A stretch of 64,000 bases of DNA, taken from Aquibaculum arenosum. Its GTDB lineage: Bacteria > Pseudomonadota > Alphaproteobacteria > Kiloniellales > DSM-21159. This document shows positions 21,554 through 31,069 of this stretch, piece after piece. The notes under the pieces were generated by a model. That model did not search any database and was not told the DNA's origin. It saw only the letters and a program-made list of their open reading frames with translations. The position numbers and the translations under genes were made by a program. How positions within the stretch are numbered: the stretch's first letter is position 1; each line of letters opens with the position of its first letter. The stretch covers positions 62,001 through 126,000 of the forward strand of contig NZ_JARHUD010000003.1 in NCBI RefSeq assembly GCF_029222965.1, given 5' to 3'.

Positions 21554-22534
21554 ATGAGCCTGCCGGAAATGCACCACGTACCGGAGCCCCGCTATCTGCC
21601 GGAGATCCACGACGTGGGTGAGGGCGACAGCGAGATCAAACGCCAGATCAGCGCCTTCATGCGCGGCTTCACCGTGGAGACGACACCAGGGACCGCAGCC
21701 AAGACCCCGGACTATCGCGCGCCGCTGTACCCGGGAACCAAGGTGGCCGTTACCTTCTTGCCCGGCTCGGATTTCGCCGACACGCTGGCCACCGCCAAGC
21801 GGCTGCGCGCCGAGGGTTTCGAGCCGCTGCCGCACCTGGCAGCCCGCTCCTTCCCCAGCACCCCGGCCTTCGAGGAGGGCGTGGCCCGCCTGGTGGAGGA
21901 AGCCGGGGTCGAGGAGGTGATCGTGCTGGCGGGCGCTGTGCCCACGCCACTGGGCCCCTTCGACAGCTCCCTGGCCTTGCTGGAGACCGGCGTGCTGGAC
22001 CACTACGGCATCCGCCGCATCGGCGTGGCGGGACACCCCGAGGGCAGCCCCGACATACGGGACGAGGACGTCGCCGCGGCTCTGGCCTGGAAGAACGCCT
22101 TTGCCGCGCGCAGCGATGCCGAGCTCTACATCGTCACCCAGTTCTGCTTCGAGGCGGCGCCGATCATCGCCTGGGATCGGCGCATCCGTGCCGAAGGCAA
22201 TCGCCTGCCGATTCGCATTGGTCTGCCAGGACTGGCCACGCTGAAAACCCTGCTCAACCACGCGCGCAACTGCGGCATCGGGCCCTCCATGACCTTCCTG
22301 CTCAAGCAGGCGCGCAACGTCACCAAGCTGATGACGCTCAACGCACCGGACCGACTCACAATGGAGTTGGCCCGCTATCAGGCGAGCGACCCCGACTGCG
22401 GCATCACCGGCGTGCACATGTATCCGCTGGGCGGACTGCGGAAGACCGCCGCCTGGAGCTACGCCGTGAGTGAGGGGGACTTCACGTTGAAGCCCGATGG
22501 CCAGGGTTTCACGGTGAACCGGCCGATCGACTGA
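21554..22534 (+). CDS. Methylenetetrahydrofolate reductase-like protein with altered active site
   Basis: A 326-residue TIM-barrel protein related to MetF. Blocks alignable by eye to E. coli MetF are KVAVTFLPGSDF (63-74), PHLAAR (93-98), VIVLAGAVPTP (122-132), YIVTQFCFEAAPI and a C-terminal HMYPLGGLRKTAAW. At the position of the MetF catalytic Glu28 (FEFFPP) there is Thr67, and at that of the flavin-tuning Asp120 (LRGDLP) there is Ala128. The fold is probably kept, but standard NADH-dependent reduction of methylene-THF is doubtful. An N-terminal extension of about 60 residues is also present. ATG 21554 has a GAGGA ribosome site. It is the last gene of the corrinoid cluster. Confidence 0.8.
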   Translation: MSLPEMHHVPEPRYLPEIHDVGEGDSEIKRQISAFMRGFTVETTPGTAAKTPDYRAPLYPGTKVAVTFLPGSDFADTLATAKRLRAEGFEPLPHLAARSFPSTPAFEEGVARLVEEAGVEEVIVLAGAVPTPLGPFDSSLALLETGVLDHYGIRRIGVAGHPEGSPDIRDEDVAAALAWKNAFAARSDAELYIVTQFCFEAAPIIAWDRRIRAEGNRLPIRIGLPGLATLKTLLNHARNCGIGPSMTFLLKQARNVTKLMTLNAPDRLTMELARYQASDPDCGITGVHMYPLGGLRKTAAWSYAVSEGDFTLKPDGQGFTVNRPID

Positions 22535-22647
22535 TCTGCGTCGCCTGTCGCGTTGCCAGCCAGGCAGGGCAGGCAATCCGGGAATACCTCCTCACTCCCC
22601 TATTGCAGTGCGGGCGCAACAGCGTCAGGCTCTGGGAGGAGGTGGAG

Positions 22648-22932
22648 ATGCACAGTGACCACAACCGACGTCGGGCCCTCGTGGGTCTGGCTGCCGTAAC
22701 CTTGGTGGGTGGCTGCGCCACGCAGCGCAGCGCCCAGGCAGAAGGGCGAGAGAAACCTGCGCGTCGTAGCGATGTTCCGCCCGACGAGTCCCAACCGGAC
22801 TTGAGCGCCCTCGTAGGCAAGAGCCTCCGGGTCGTGCCCAAGGGCGGCATGATGACATCGGACTATCGGGACGACCGTCTGACAATTCTTCTGGACGAGG
22901 ACGAGCGGATCGAGCGGGCCTATGTCGGATGA
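22648..22932 (+). CDS. Lipoprotein with I78-type peptidase inhibitor domain
   Basis: A 94-residue protein with a Tat-like/Sec lipoprotein signal (RRRALVGLAAVTLVGGC, lipobox LVGGC) followed by a short linker. The domain with LVGKSLRVVPKGGMMTSDYR and DDRLTILLDEDERIERAYVG matches the I78 inhibitor pattern (RV.. G..T.DYR..RL....D....I), small inhibitors of serine proteases. I78 proteins usually end in a Cys-Gly that pairs with an upstream Cys; here the end is Val-Gly and there is no Cys apart from the lipid-modified one. The ATG follows a strong GGGAGGAGG site. It overlaps the GNAT gene by 11 bp. Confidence 0.7.
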   Translation: MHSDHNRRRALVGLAAVTLVGGCATQRSAQAEGREKPARRSDVPPDESQPDLSALVGKSLRVVPKGGMMTSDYRDDRLTILLDEDERIERAYVG

Positions 22933-23395
22933 GATCGCGCTGCAGTTTTGTGTGCGTCCGGCCAAACCCGAAGATCTGGACGCGATAGAGACCCTGGTGA
23001 ATGCCGCCTATGCGCCCTATGTGGTGCGCCTGGGCAAGGCCCCCGGCCCCATGCTGGAAGACTATGCGGGCCACATTGCAGCGGGTCAGACCCGGGTGCT
23101 GGAAACCGGCGGCGGCGCCATTGCCGGCCTGCTCGTGCTGCTGGTCGGCGAGGGGCATCTGCTGATCGACAACATCGCCGTGGATCCAGGCTTTCAGGGA
23201 CGAGGTTTCGGCCGTGCCCTGCTGAAAAGCGCCGAGGACGAAGCGCGCAAACGAGGGTTGCAGGAATTGCGACTCTATACCCACGAGCTCATGACCGAGA
23301 ATCAGTCGCTCTACAAGCGCCATGGCTGGGAAGAAACCGAGCGCCGCGAGGAAGCCGGATACTCCCGGGTCTATTTCCGTAAATCCTTGAGCTGA
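22922..23395 (+). CDS. GNAT family N-acetyltransferase
   Basis: A 157-residue GCN5-related acetyltransferase. The acetyl-CoA site is visible as IDNIAVDPGFQGRGFGRALLKSAEDEARKRG (about 81-111, with the R/Q-x-x-G-x-G/A loop QGRGFG), then LRLYTHELMTENQSLYKRHGWEETERRE, typical of motif B. The acceptor substrate is unknown. Its start codon lies inside the end of the inhibitor lipoprotein gene (11-bp overlap), so the two are translationally coupled. Confidence 0.88.
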   Translation: MSDEIALQFCVRPAKPEDLDAIETLVNAAYAPYVVRLGKAPGPMLEDYAGHIAAGQTRVLETGGGAIAGLLVLLVGEGHLLIDNIAVDPGFQGRGFGRALLKSAEDEARKRGLQELRLYTHELMTENQSLYKRHGWEETERREEAGYSRVYFRKSLS

Positions 23396-23664
23396 CACGG
23401 CTTTCCCTCCTCTTCCCGTCGCGCAGTGACTACAGGGAAGGGCGAGGATAGATCGGTGTGTGCAACTGCGAAAGGCGACCGCCCAGCCCCCGCCGCCGGG
23501 TGGTGCGTCAGAGCGCAGAAAGGCTATGCATTCCCTGCAGTGGTGCTCTGCCGTGGCGTGCATTGTGCGGCGCAACGTTGGGGCGCATATCGCGCATTAG
23601 GGACGGCGCTGCGGCGCTCCCTGGCAGAGACCCCCTCAACCCTTATCGTGAGTGAGCGCGCACC

Positions 23665-23745
23665 ATGAGCATCCAGCACACTTTCGGCCTCGCCGTCGTC
23701 ATGGCCGCCGGCTTGCTGACGGTCCTGACCAGCCTGATCGGCTGA
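23665..23745 (+). CDS. Possible 26-residue single-span membrane peptide
   Basis: ATG-initiated frame encoding a peptide with a continuous hydrophobic segment (FGLAVVMAAGLLTVLTSLIG), long enough to span the membrane once. It is followed within about 60 bp by a strong intrinsic terminator, which supports a short transcript. The ribosome site is weak (GTGAGTGAGCG), there is no homology, and chance occurrence cannot be excluded. Confidence 0.3.
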   Translation: MSIQHTFGLAVVMAAGLLTVLTSLIG

Positions 23746-23802
23746 CCCGCCAGCGGCACGGCCTGAAACAAACGACCTGAATCAAACGACCCGAATGACG
23801 AG

Positions 23803-23838
23803 CGGGCGGTTGCAGTGCAGCCGCCCGTTTTGCTTTTC
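23803..23838 (+). terminator. Strong intrinsic terminator upstream of the thioesterase gene
   Basis: An 11-bp stem CGGGCGGTTGC / GCAGCCGCCCG with a 3-base loop (one G-T pair), followed by TTTTGCTTTT. It could end the inhibitor-GNAT transcript or a short transcript carrying the 26-codon frame. Confidence 0.85.
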
Positions 23839-23863
23839 CGCCACGCCGCGCGCGGACTGCGCG

Positions 23864-23892
23864 TTGACAGGCCCCGATCGGCCGGCCATAGA
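23864..23892 (+). promoter_or_regulatory. Sigma70-like promoter for the thioesterase gene
   Basis: TTGACA at 23864-23869, a 17-bp spacer and CATAGA at 23887-23892, ending 63 bp before the thioesterase ATG and just after a terminator. The -35 is perfect; the -10 matches 4 of 6. Confidence 0.55.
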
Positions 23893-23955
23893 CCAGCCGA
23901 TGCACAAGAGGGGCCGGAAAAAGACGCTCGGAAAAGAGGCCCGGAAAAGAGGTAG

Positions 23956-24390
23956 ATGTCGACGATACACGAAACCGCCATGACGCCAGAGACGGGATTA
24001 CCCTACACCGGGCCCTATCAGGACCTGCTTGGCTATGACATCGCGCGCTTGGCAGACGGCCGTCCGGTTGTGCGGATGCAGGTGGAAGCGCAGCACCTCA
24101 ATCAGTTCGCCATCGCCCACGGCGGTGTGGCTTTGGCCCTGCTCGATGTGGCCGGCGGCCTTGCCGTGCACGCTCGCCGTCCGGAGATGGCGGGTATGGC
24201 CACCGTCAACATGAACACTGCCTTTCTGGAAGTCGTGCAGCCCGGCCTGGTCTTCGGCATCGGCCGTATCGAACGACTGGGCGGCACCCTGGCCTATACC
24301 GCCATGGCGCTTCACGCGGGAGCGCCGGAAGGTGCCTTGCTGGCCACGGCACAGGGCGTCTACCGGATCTTCGCGGCCAAAAGCCGTTGA
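23956..24390 (+). CDS. PaaI-type hotdog thioesterase
   Basis: A 144-residue hotdog-fold protein. The diagnostic segment AIAHGGVALALLDVAGGLAVHA (about 52-73) holds the conserved HGG and the catalytic-helix acidic residue (LLDVA), and TVNMNTAFLEVVQPG is the central strand region typical of PaaI/YdiI acyl-CoA thioesterases. It probably hydrolyses an aromatic or medium-chain acyl-CoA in the cytosol; the substrate is unknown. It has its own promoter-like sequence, and its stop codon lies inside the -35 element of the rplU promoter. Confidence 0.87.
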   Translation: MSTIHETAMTPETGLPYTGPYQDLLGYDIARLADGRPVVRMQVEAQHLNQFAIAHGGVALALLDVAGGLAVHARRPEMAGMATVNMNTAFLEVVQPGLVFGIGRIERLGGTLAYTAMALHAGAPEGALLATAQGVYRIFAAKSR

Positions 24391-24414
24391 CACTCCCCGG
24401 GCCGGGCGTATAGT
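24387..24414 (+). promoter_or_regulatory. Sigma70 promoter for rplU-rpmA
   Basis: TTGACA (24387-24392), a 16-bp spacer and TATAGT (24409-24414), a near-consensus pair 66 bp before the rplU ATG. The -35 overlaps the stop codon of the preceding thioesterase gene. Strength fits a ribosomal protein operon. Confidence 0.8.
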
Positions 24415-24479
24415 TCGGCTTCCACGATCGGGCGGAACGCGCCCGGCGATATTTTTCCACGCGCGACGCAGGCAAACAG

Positions 24480-24794
24480 ATGTACGCAGTGATCAAAACC
24501 GGCGGCAAGCAGTACAAGGTCGCCAAGAACGACGTGCTCGAGATCGAGCGCTTGCCCGGAGAGGCGGGTGCCACTCTGCAGCTCGACGAAGTGCTGCTGG
24601 TCGGCGGCGAAGACGGGGTCACCATTGGCACGCCGACGGTGGCGGGGGCCGTGGTGAATGCCGAACTGGTCGAGCAGACCCGCGGCGACAAGATCACCGT
24701 GTTTAAGAAGCGCCGTCGCAAGCACTATCGCCGCACTCAGGGCCATCGCCAGGACCTGACGCGCATCCGCATCACCGACATCGCCGTCGGCTGA
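24480..24794 (+). CDS. rplU: 50S ribosomal protein L21
   Basis: L21 binds 23S rRNA in the 50S subunit. The 104-residue protein starts [18 protein letters not shown] and ends with the basic [26 protein letters not shown] block, both diagnostic of L21. Length is normal. It is followed 13 bp later by rpmA, the universal L21-L27 pair, under a near-consensus promoter. Confidence 0.98.
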   Translation: MYAVIKTGGKQYKVAKNDVLEIERLPGEAGATLQLDEVLLVGGEDGVTIGTPTVAGAVVNAELVEQTRGDKITVFKKRRRKHYRRTQGHRQDLTRIRITDIAVG

Positions 24795-24807
24795 GGAGAG
24801 AGACACT

Positions 24808-27369
<2,562 letters not shown>

Positions 27370-27379
27370 GGAAAGCGCG

Positions 27380-28663
27380 ATGACCGTCACGCTTGCAGAA
27401 AAACCCGAAGTCGCCGCCGAGCAGATGGCCGTCCTTGGCCGCGACGCCCGCGCGGCCGCTGCCGTGCTGGCCCGCAGCTCGCTGGACCAGCGCAACAAGG
27501 CCTTGCTGGAAGGGGCGGCCGCCCTGCGTGCAGCCGAATCTCGGCTGCTCGCCGCCAATGCCGAGGATATGCGCGCCGCCGAGGCCAAAGGTCTGAGCGC
27601 CGCGCTGCTCGACCGCCTGCGTCTCGATTCCAAGCGCATCGAGGCCATGGCCCAGGGATTGGAAAGCGTCGCCGCACTGCCCGATCTCTTGGACCGCGTC
27701 CTCGCGGAATGGGAGCAGCCCAACGGCCTGCGCATTCAGCGCGTCGCCGTGCCTTTGGGCGTCATCGGCATCATCTACGAGAGCCGCCCGAATGTGACCG
27801 CTGACGCCGGTGCGCTCTGTCTCAAGGCCGGCAATGCCGCGATCCTGCGCGGCGGCTCGGAGTCCTTCCATTCCTCCGGCGCGATCCTGGAGGCCCTGCA
27901 GGCCGGCCTCGCCGCGGCAGGCCTGCCCGCCGCCTGCCTGCAGCGCCCGCCCGGCCGCGACCGGGCGCTGGTGGGCGAGATGCTGCGCGCCCATCGCTGG
28001 ATTGACGTCATTGTTCCCCGAGGTGGGCGCAGCCTGATCGAACGGGTGATGCAGGAAGCGCAGGTCCCGGTTCTGGCGCACCTTGACGGCAACAACCATA
28101 CCTACCTCCACCGCGCCGCCGATCCCGACAAGGCTCTGACGCTGACCCTGAACGCCAAGCTGCGCCGGCCCGGTATCTGCGGGGCTACGGAAACCCTGCT
28201 GGTCGACTCACAGGCAGCGGCACGCCTGCTGCCACCGATACTCGATCGCCTGGCGGCAGAGGGCTGCGAACTGCGCGGCGACTCGGCAGTCCAGGCGCTC
28301 GATGCGCGGGTGCTGCCCGCCGATGCGTCTGATTGGGATTGCGAGTATCTGGCCCCGGTGCTGGCGATCAAGACTGTCACCGATCTGGAAGGGGCGCTGG
28401 CGCATATCGAGAACCACGGCTCGCGCCACACCGAGTGCATCGTGACGGAAGATCCCGAGGCAGCCGCCGCCTTCCTGGAGCGGGTCGACGCCGCTATCGT
28501 CATGCACAACACCTCGACGCAGTTCGCCGACGGCGGAGAATTCGGCATGGGGGCCGAGATCGGCATCGCCACGGGGAAACTGCATGCGCGCGGTCCGGTG
28601 GGGGCGGAGCAGCTGACCAGCTACAAGTATCTGGTCCGCAGTGACGGCCGCACCCGGGCGTAA
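27380..28663 (+). CDS. proA: Gamma-glutamyl phosphate reductase
   Basis: ProA reduces gamma-glutamyl phosphate with NADPH to glutamate semialdehyde for proline. The 427-residue protein shows the aldehyde-dehydrogenase-like fold with RVAVPLGVIGIIYESRPNVTADAGALCLKAGNAAILRGGSE, HLDGNNHTYLH, the KLRRPGICGATETLLVD segment holding the catalytic Cys, and the C-terminal HNTSTQFADGGEFGMGAEIGI. A GTGAGGAAAG ribosome site precedes the ATG. It forms a proB-proA pair. Confidence 0.97.
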   Translation: MTVTLAEKPEVAAEQMAVLGRDARAAAAVLARSSLDQRNKALLEGAAALRAAESRLLAANAEDMRAAEAKGLSAALLDRLRLDSKRIEAMAQGLESVAALPDLLDRVLAEWEQPNGLRIQRVAVPLGVIGIIYESRPNVTADAGALCLKAGNAAILRGGSESFHSSGAILEALQAGLAAAGLPAACLQRPPGRDRALVGEMLRAHRWIDVIVPRGGRSLIERVMQEAQVPVLAHLDGNNHTYLHRAADPDKALTLTLNAKLRRPGICGATETLLVDSQAAARLLPPILDRLAAEGCELRGDSAVQALDARVLPADASDWDCEYLAPVLAIKTVTDLEGALAHIENHGSRHTECIVTEDPEAAAAFLERVDAAIVMHNTSTQFADGGEFGMGAEIGIATGKLHARGPVGAEQLTSYKYLVRSDGRTRA

Positions 28664-28682
28664 GGCAATCCGTGCCCGCCCA

Positions 28683-29402
28683 GTGACCCGAACCAGCCAT
28701 CGCCTTCCGCCCCGCCCGACGCGGGCCGCCTTGGGCCGGGCGCTTGGCGGCCGCCTACCGCCGCGCGGTGCGCGCATCGGCCTGTTCGGCGGCTCCTTCA
28801 ATCCGGCGCACGAGGGCCACAGCCATGTGGCGCGCGAAGCCCTGCGCCGCCTGGGCCTGGACGAGGTCTGGCTGCTGGTCAGCCCGCAGAACCCGCTGAA
28901 GGAGCGCGACGGCATGGCGCCCCTGGCCAAACGCCTCGCCTCGGCAAGGCATCAGGCCCGGCATCCGCGCATCCGCGCCACAGCGCTGGAAAGCCTGCTG
29001 GGGACCCAGGTCACCGCCGACACTCTCGATCAGCTCCAGCGTTGCTTTCCCGGCGTGCACTTCGTCTGGATCATGGGCGCAGACAACCTGGGGCAAATCC
29101 ATCGCTGGGGGCGCTGGAGTGAAATCTTTCATCGCGTTGGCGTTGCGGTGTTTGATCGGCCTTCCTATTCTCTAGGGGCGTCGTCTGCCAAAGCGGCCCA
29201 GCGCTTTGCCGGCCAACGCCTACGATCCGCTCGCGGGCGTCTGCTGGCTCGGCGCAAGCCGCCCGTCTGGTCCTTCCTGCGCATCAAGCTGGTGGCCCAG
29301 TCGGCAACGGCGCTGAGAGCCCGCGCTCGCTCCGGCGAGCCGGCGGGGAAAGCTGGCACGGGCGCACGGAACGGCCGGGCGCCCGATCATCAAGGAGACT
29401 GA
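28683..29402 (+). CDS. nadD: Nicotinate-nucleotide adenylyltransferase
   Basis: NadD adenylates nicotinate mononucleotide in NAD synthesis. The nucleotidyltransferase core has RIGLFGGSFNPAHEGHSHVA (with the HEGH motif), VSPQNPLK and WIMGADNLGQIHRW; ending features are present but the C-terminus is long and Arg/Ala-rich. The start is uncertain. GTG 28683 gives 239 residues with a 33-residue basic leader; GTG 28641 would overlap proA by 23 bp. Neither has a well-spaced ribosome site. An AAGGAG close to the nadD stop serves rsfS. Confidence 0.9.
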   Translation: MTRTSHRLPPRPTRAALGRALGGRLPPRGARIGLFGGSFNPAHEGHSHVAREALRRLGLDEVWLLVSPQNPLKERDGMAPLAKRLASARHQARHPRIRATALESLLGTQVTADTLDQLQRCFPGVHFVWIMGADNLGQIHRWGRWSEIFHRVGVAVFDRPSYSLGASSAKAAQRFAGQRLRSARGRLLARRKPPVWSFLRIKLVAQSATALRARARSGEPAGKAGTGARNGRAPDHQGD

Positions 29403-29410
29403 TAGCCATA
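29392..29410 (+). promoter_or_regulatory. Ribosome binding site placing the rsfS start at an ATA codon
   Basis: AAGGAGA (29392-29398) lies at the end of nadD. Nine bases later, in frame with the RsfS core, is ATA at 29408. No ATG, GTG or TTG exists in the rsfS frame between the upstream in-frame sequence and ATG 29591, which would cut into the conserved domain. Confidence 0.6.
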
Positions 29411-29839
29411 ACCACGAAGGCCACGGCGCTGCATAGCGCCTCCCCGGCACCCGAGGGCTTCCTCGCCGCATCCGGTGCCGAGCCAGACACAGCGCGCCTC
29501 ATCGAACTGATCGAGGCCTCGCTGAGTGACGACAAGGCCGAAGACATCGTCGTCATCGATCTTTCCGGCAGAAGCAGCTTCGCCGACTACATGGTGATCG
29601 CCAGCGGTCGCTCGACCCGACAAGTCGCGTCGATCGTGGAGCATCTTCGCGAACGCCTGAAGGCCGCGGGGGTGCAGGATATCGCCGTGGAAGGGCTGAC
29701 CCAGGGCGACTGGGTGCTGCTGGACGCAGGCGATGCGGTCGTGCACGTCTTCCGTCCGGAGCTGCGTGAGTTCTACAATCTGGAAAAGATGTGGGGCGCA
29801 CCCACCGTCCGGTCCGCGGAGGTCGAGACGCCGGCGTAA
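29408..29839 (+). CDS. rsfS: Ribosome silencing factor RsfS, apparent non-canonical start
   Basis: RsfS binds L14 and blocks 30S-50S joining during starvation. The frame gives 143 residues with the conserved core LIELIEASLSDDKAEDIVVI, DLSGRSSFADYMVIASGRST, VEGLTQGDWVLLDAGDAVVH and VFRPELREFYNLEKMW. The first ATG in frame (29591) falls inside this core and would delete about 60 residues, including DDKAEDIVVID. Upstream, only ATA (29402, 29408) and CTG codons can initiate; ATA 29408 is nine bases from AAGGAGA and is chosen. Either a genuine ATA start or an ATG-to-ATA change is implied. It follows nadD by 5 bp and precedes rlmH, the usual order. Confidence 0.85.
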   Translation: MTTKATALHSASPAPEGFLAASGAEPDTARLIELIEASLSDDKAEDIVVIDLSGRSSFADYMVIASGRSTRQVASIVEHLRERLKAAGVQDIAVEGLTQGDWVLLDAGDAVVHVFRPELREFYNLEKMWGAPTVRSAEVETPA

Positions 29840-29891
29840 GAACGCCACAGCGCGCCGGCGCAAGAGTCGCGATTGATCGAAAGGGGGCGGC

Positions 29892-30362
29892 ATGCGCCTG
29901 ACTCTGCTCGCCGTGGGTCGTTGGCGCGCCGGCCCGCTGCAGAGCCTGTTCGACGACTATGCCCGGCGCCTGGGCAGCGGGCCTTTGGGTCCCCTGCAGC
30001 TCAAAGAGGTCGAGCTTCGTAAGCCTCTGCCGCCCGAGGCCCAGAAAGCGCGGGAGGCAGAGCTCATCTTGGCCGCCCTGCCGGCCGGCGCCCGACTCAT
30101 CGCCCTAGACGAAAAGGGCCGGAGTCTTGACAGCCGCGGTTTTGCGCAATTGCTCGGGCGCTGGCGCGATGAAGGGGTGCGCGAAACTGCCCTGGCCATC
30201 GGCGGCGCAGACGGGCTCGATCCCAGCCTGCGCCGGCGCGCCGACCTCTGCCTCTCACTGGGCGCCCTCACCTGGCCGCACATGCTGGTACGCGTGCTGC
30301 TCGCCGAACAACTCTTCCGCGCCGACGCCATCCTGCAAGGCCATCCCTACCATCGGGACTGA
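29892..30362 (+). CDS. rlmH: 23S rRNA (pseudouridine1915-N3)-methyltransferase
   Basis: RlmH is a SPOUT methyltransferase that modifies pseudouridine 1915 in helix 69 of 23S rRNA. The 156-residue protein has MRLTLLAVGRWRAGPL, LIALDEKGRSLDSRGFAQLL, AIGGADGLDPSLRRRAD and the C-terminal LTWPHMLVRVLLAEQLFRA plus HPYHRD end that is diagnostic of the family. An AAAGGGGGCGG site precedes the ATG. It ends the obgE-rlmH gene run and is followed by an inverted-repeat-rich spacer. Confidence 0.97.
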   Translation: MRLTLLAVGRWRAGPLQSLFDDYARRLGSGPLGPLQLKEVELRKPLPPEAQKAREAELILAALPAGARLIALDEKGRSLDSRGFAQLLGRWRDEGVRETALAIGGADGLDPSLRRRADLCLSLGALTWPHMLVRVLLAEQLFRADAILQGHPYHRD

Positions 30363-30367
30363 CGGGA

Positions 30368-30419
30368 GTTGTTACATTCTCTCGGCAAAGGTTCACAAAT
30401 GCCGAGGTTTTGTAACAAC
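30368..30419 (+). terminator. Large inverted repeat after rlmH, probable terminator
   Basis: Outer arms GTTGTTACA (30368-30376) / TGTAACAAC (30411-30419) and inner arms CTCGGCA (30381-30387) / TGCCGAG (30400-30406) form a long hairpin with a symmetric internal loop. It lacks a long T run, so efficiency is uncertain. Confidence 0.5.
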
Positions 30420-30423
30420 CACC

Positions 30424-30559
30424 CAGAGCGGATCGCGTTTTGATCTGAAACGCGCAGCGTTCAGAGCAACCGCGTGACTCCGCTCTGAATCAGGGATGTC
30501 GAGCAGATTCACGCCTCAAATCGCATCGCTTCGCGAACTCGATTTGAGGCGATCTGCTC
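30424..30559. repeat. Nested inverted repeats between rlmH and divK
   Basis: CAGAGCGGA (30424-30432) pairs with TCCGCTCTG (30479-30487) and encloses CGCGTTT (30434-30440) / AAACGCG (30448-30454). Next comes GAGCAGAT plus CGCCTCAAATCG (30501-30508, 30512-30523) pairing with CGATTTGAGGCG plus ATCTGCTC (30540-30551, 30552-30559), 20 bp with one 3-base bulge, ending at the divK stop. The second hairpin may act as the divK terminator. The pair resembles small palindromic repeat units rather than ordinary spacer. Confidence 0.6.
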
Positions 30560-30954
30560 TACGGCAGGAAGCTGCGGATGGTTTCCAGGAAGCTGTTCAC
30601 GGAGATGGGTTTGGCGATGTAGGCCTCGCAGCCGCCTTCGCGAATTTTCTCCTCATCGCCCTTCATGGCAAAGGCCGTGACCGCGATCACGGGAATGCGG
30701 CGCAGTTCGTCGTCCTCCTTCAGCCACTTGGTTACCTCCAGCCCCGACACCTCCGGGAGTTGGATGTCCATGAGGATGAGGTCGGGCCGGTGCTCCCGGG
30801 CAATGCGCAGCGCGTCCAGGCCGTCGCGGGTCTGAAGAACGCTGTAGCCCTGGGCTTCCAGGAGATCGTGGAAGAGCTTCATGTTGAGCTCATTGTCCTC
30901 GACCACCAGGATCCTGGGTGCTGCCGGGGCCTGTTCTTCGGGCTGTGTCATCAT
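30559..30954 (-). CDS. divK: Single-domain response regulator DivK
   Basis: DivK is the essential single-domain response regulator that controls CtrA through the DivJ-PleC-DivL-CckA pathway in alphaproteobacteria. The 131-residue receiver has [23 protein letters not shown] (15-37), the phosphoacceptor Asp63 in [31 protein letters not shown] and Lys115 in YIAKPIS, closely resembling Caulobacter DivK by eye. There is no output domain. Start is ATG 30954 or the adjacent ATG 30951; a TTG further out is less likely. Unlike Caulobacter, no pleD is adjacent. Confidence 0.92.
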   Translation of the reverse strand: MMTQPEEQAPAAPRILVVEDNELNMKLFHDLLEAQGYSVLQTRDGLDALRIAREHRPDLILMDIQLPEVSGLEVTKWLKEDDELRRIPVIAVTAFAMKGDEEKIREGGCEAYIAKPISVNSFLETIRSFLP

Positions 30955-31069
30955 TGCCTGCAACCGCCGCCTTTCCGTTCGGCGCTTGCTTCGGCGCCGG
31001 TGTTCGTGAGTTTAACCAAAAGTCGTAGCGTCTGGAAATCGGCCCTAGGGCCTTCTGAATTCTGGTGCG

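Larger units (their letters stand above)
23396..23955. other. 560-bp region without a confident gene
   Basis: Between the GNAT stop and the thioesterase start there is no ORF with recognisable homology. It holds a possible 26-codon membrane peptide (23665-23745), a 14-nt tandem repeat (ACCTGAATCAAACG-like units, about 23762-23800), a strong terminator (23803-23838) and a sigma70-like promoter (23864-23892). Confidence 0.5.

Noticed and set aside
29591-29839. rsfS starting at the ATG in the middle of the domain
   Set aside because: It would remove the conserved N-terminal DDKAEDIVVID region; an upstream non-canonical start fits better.
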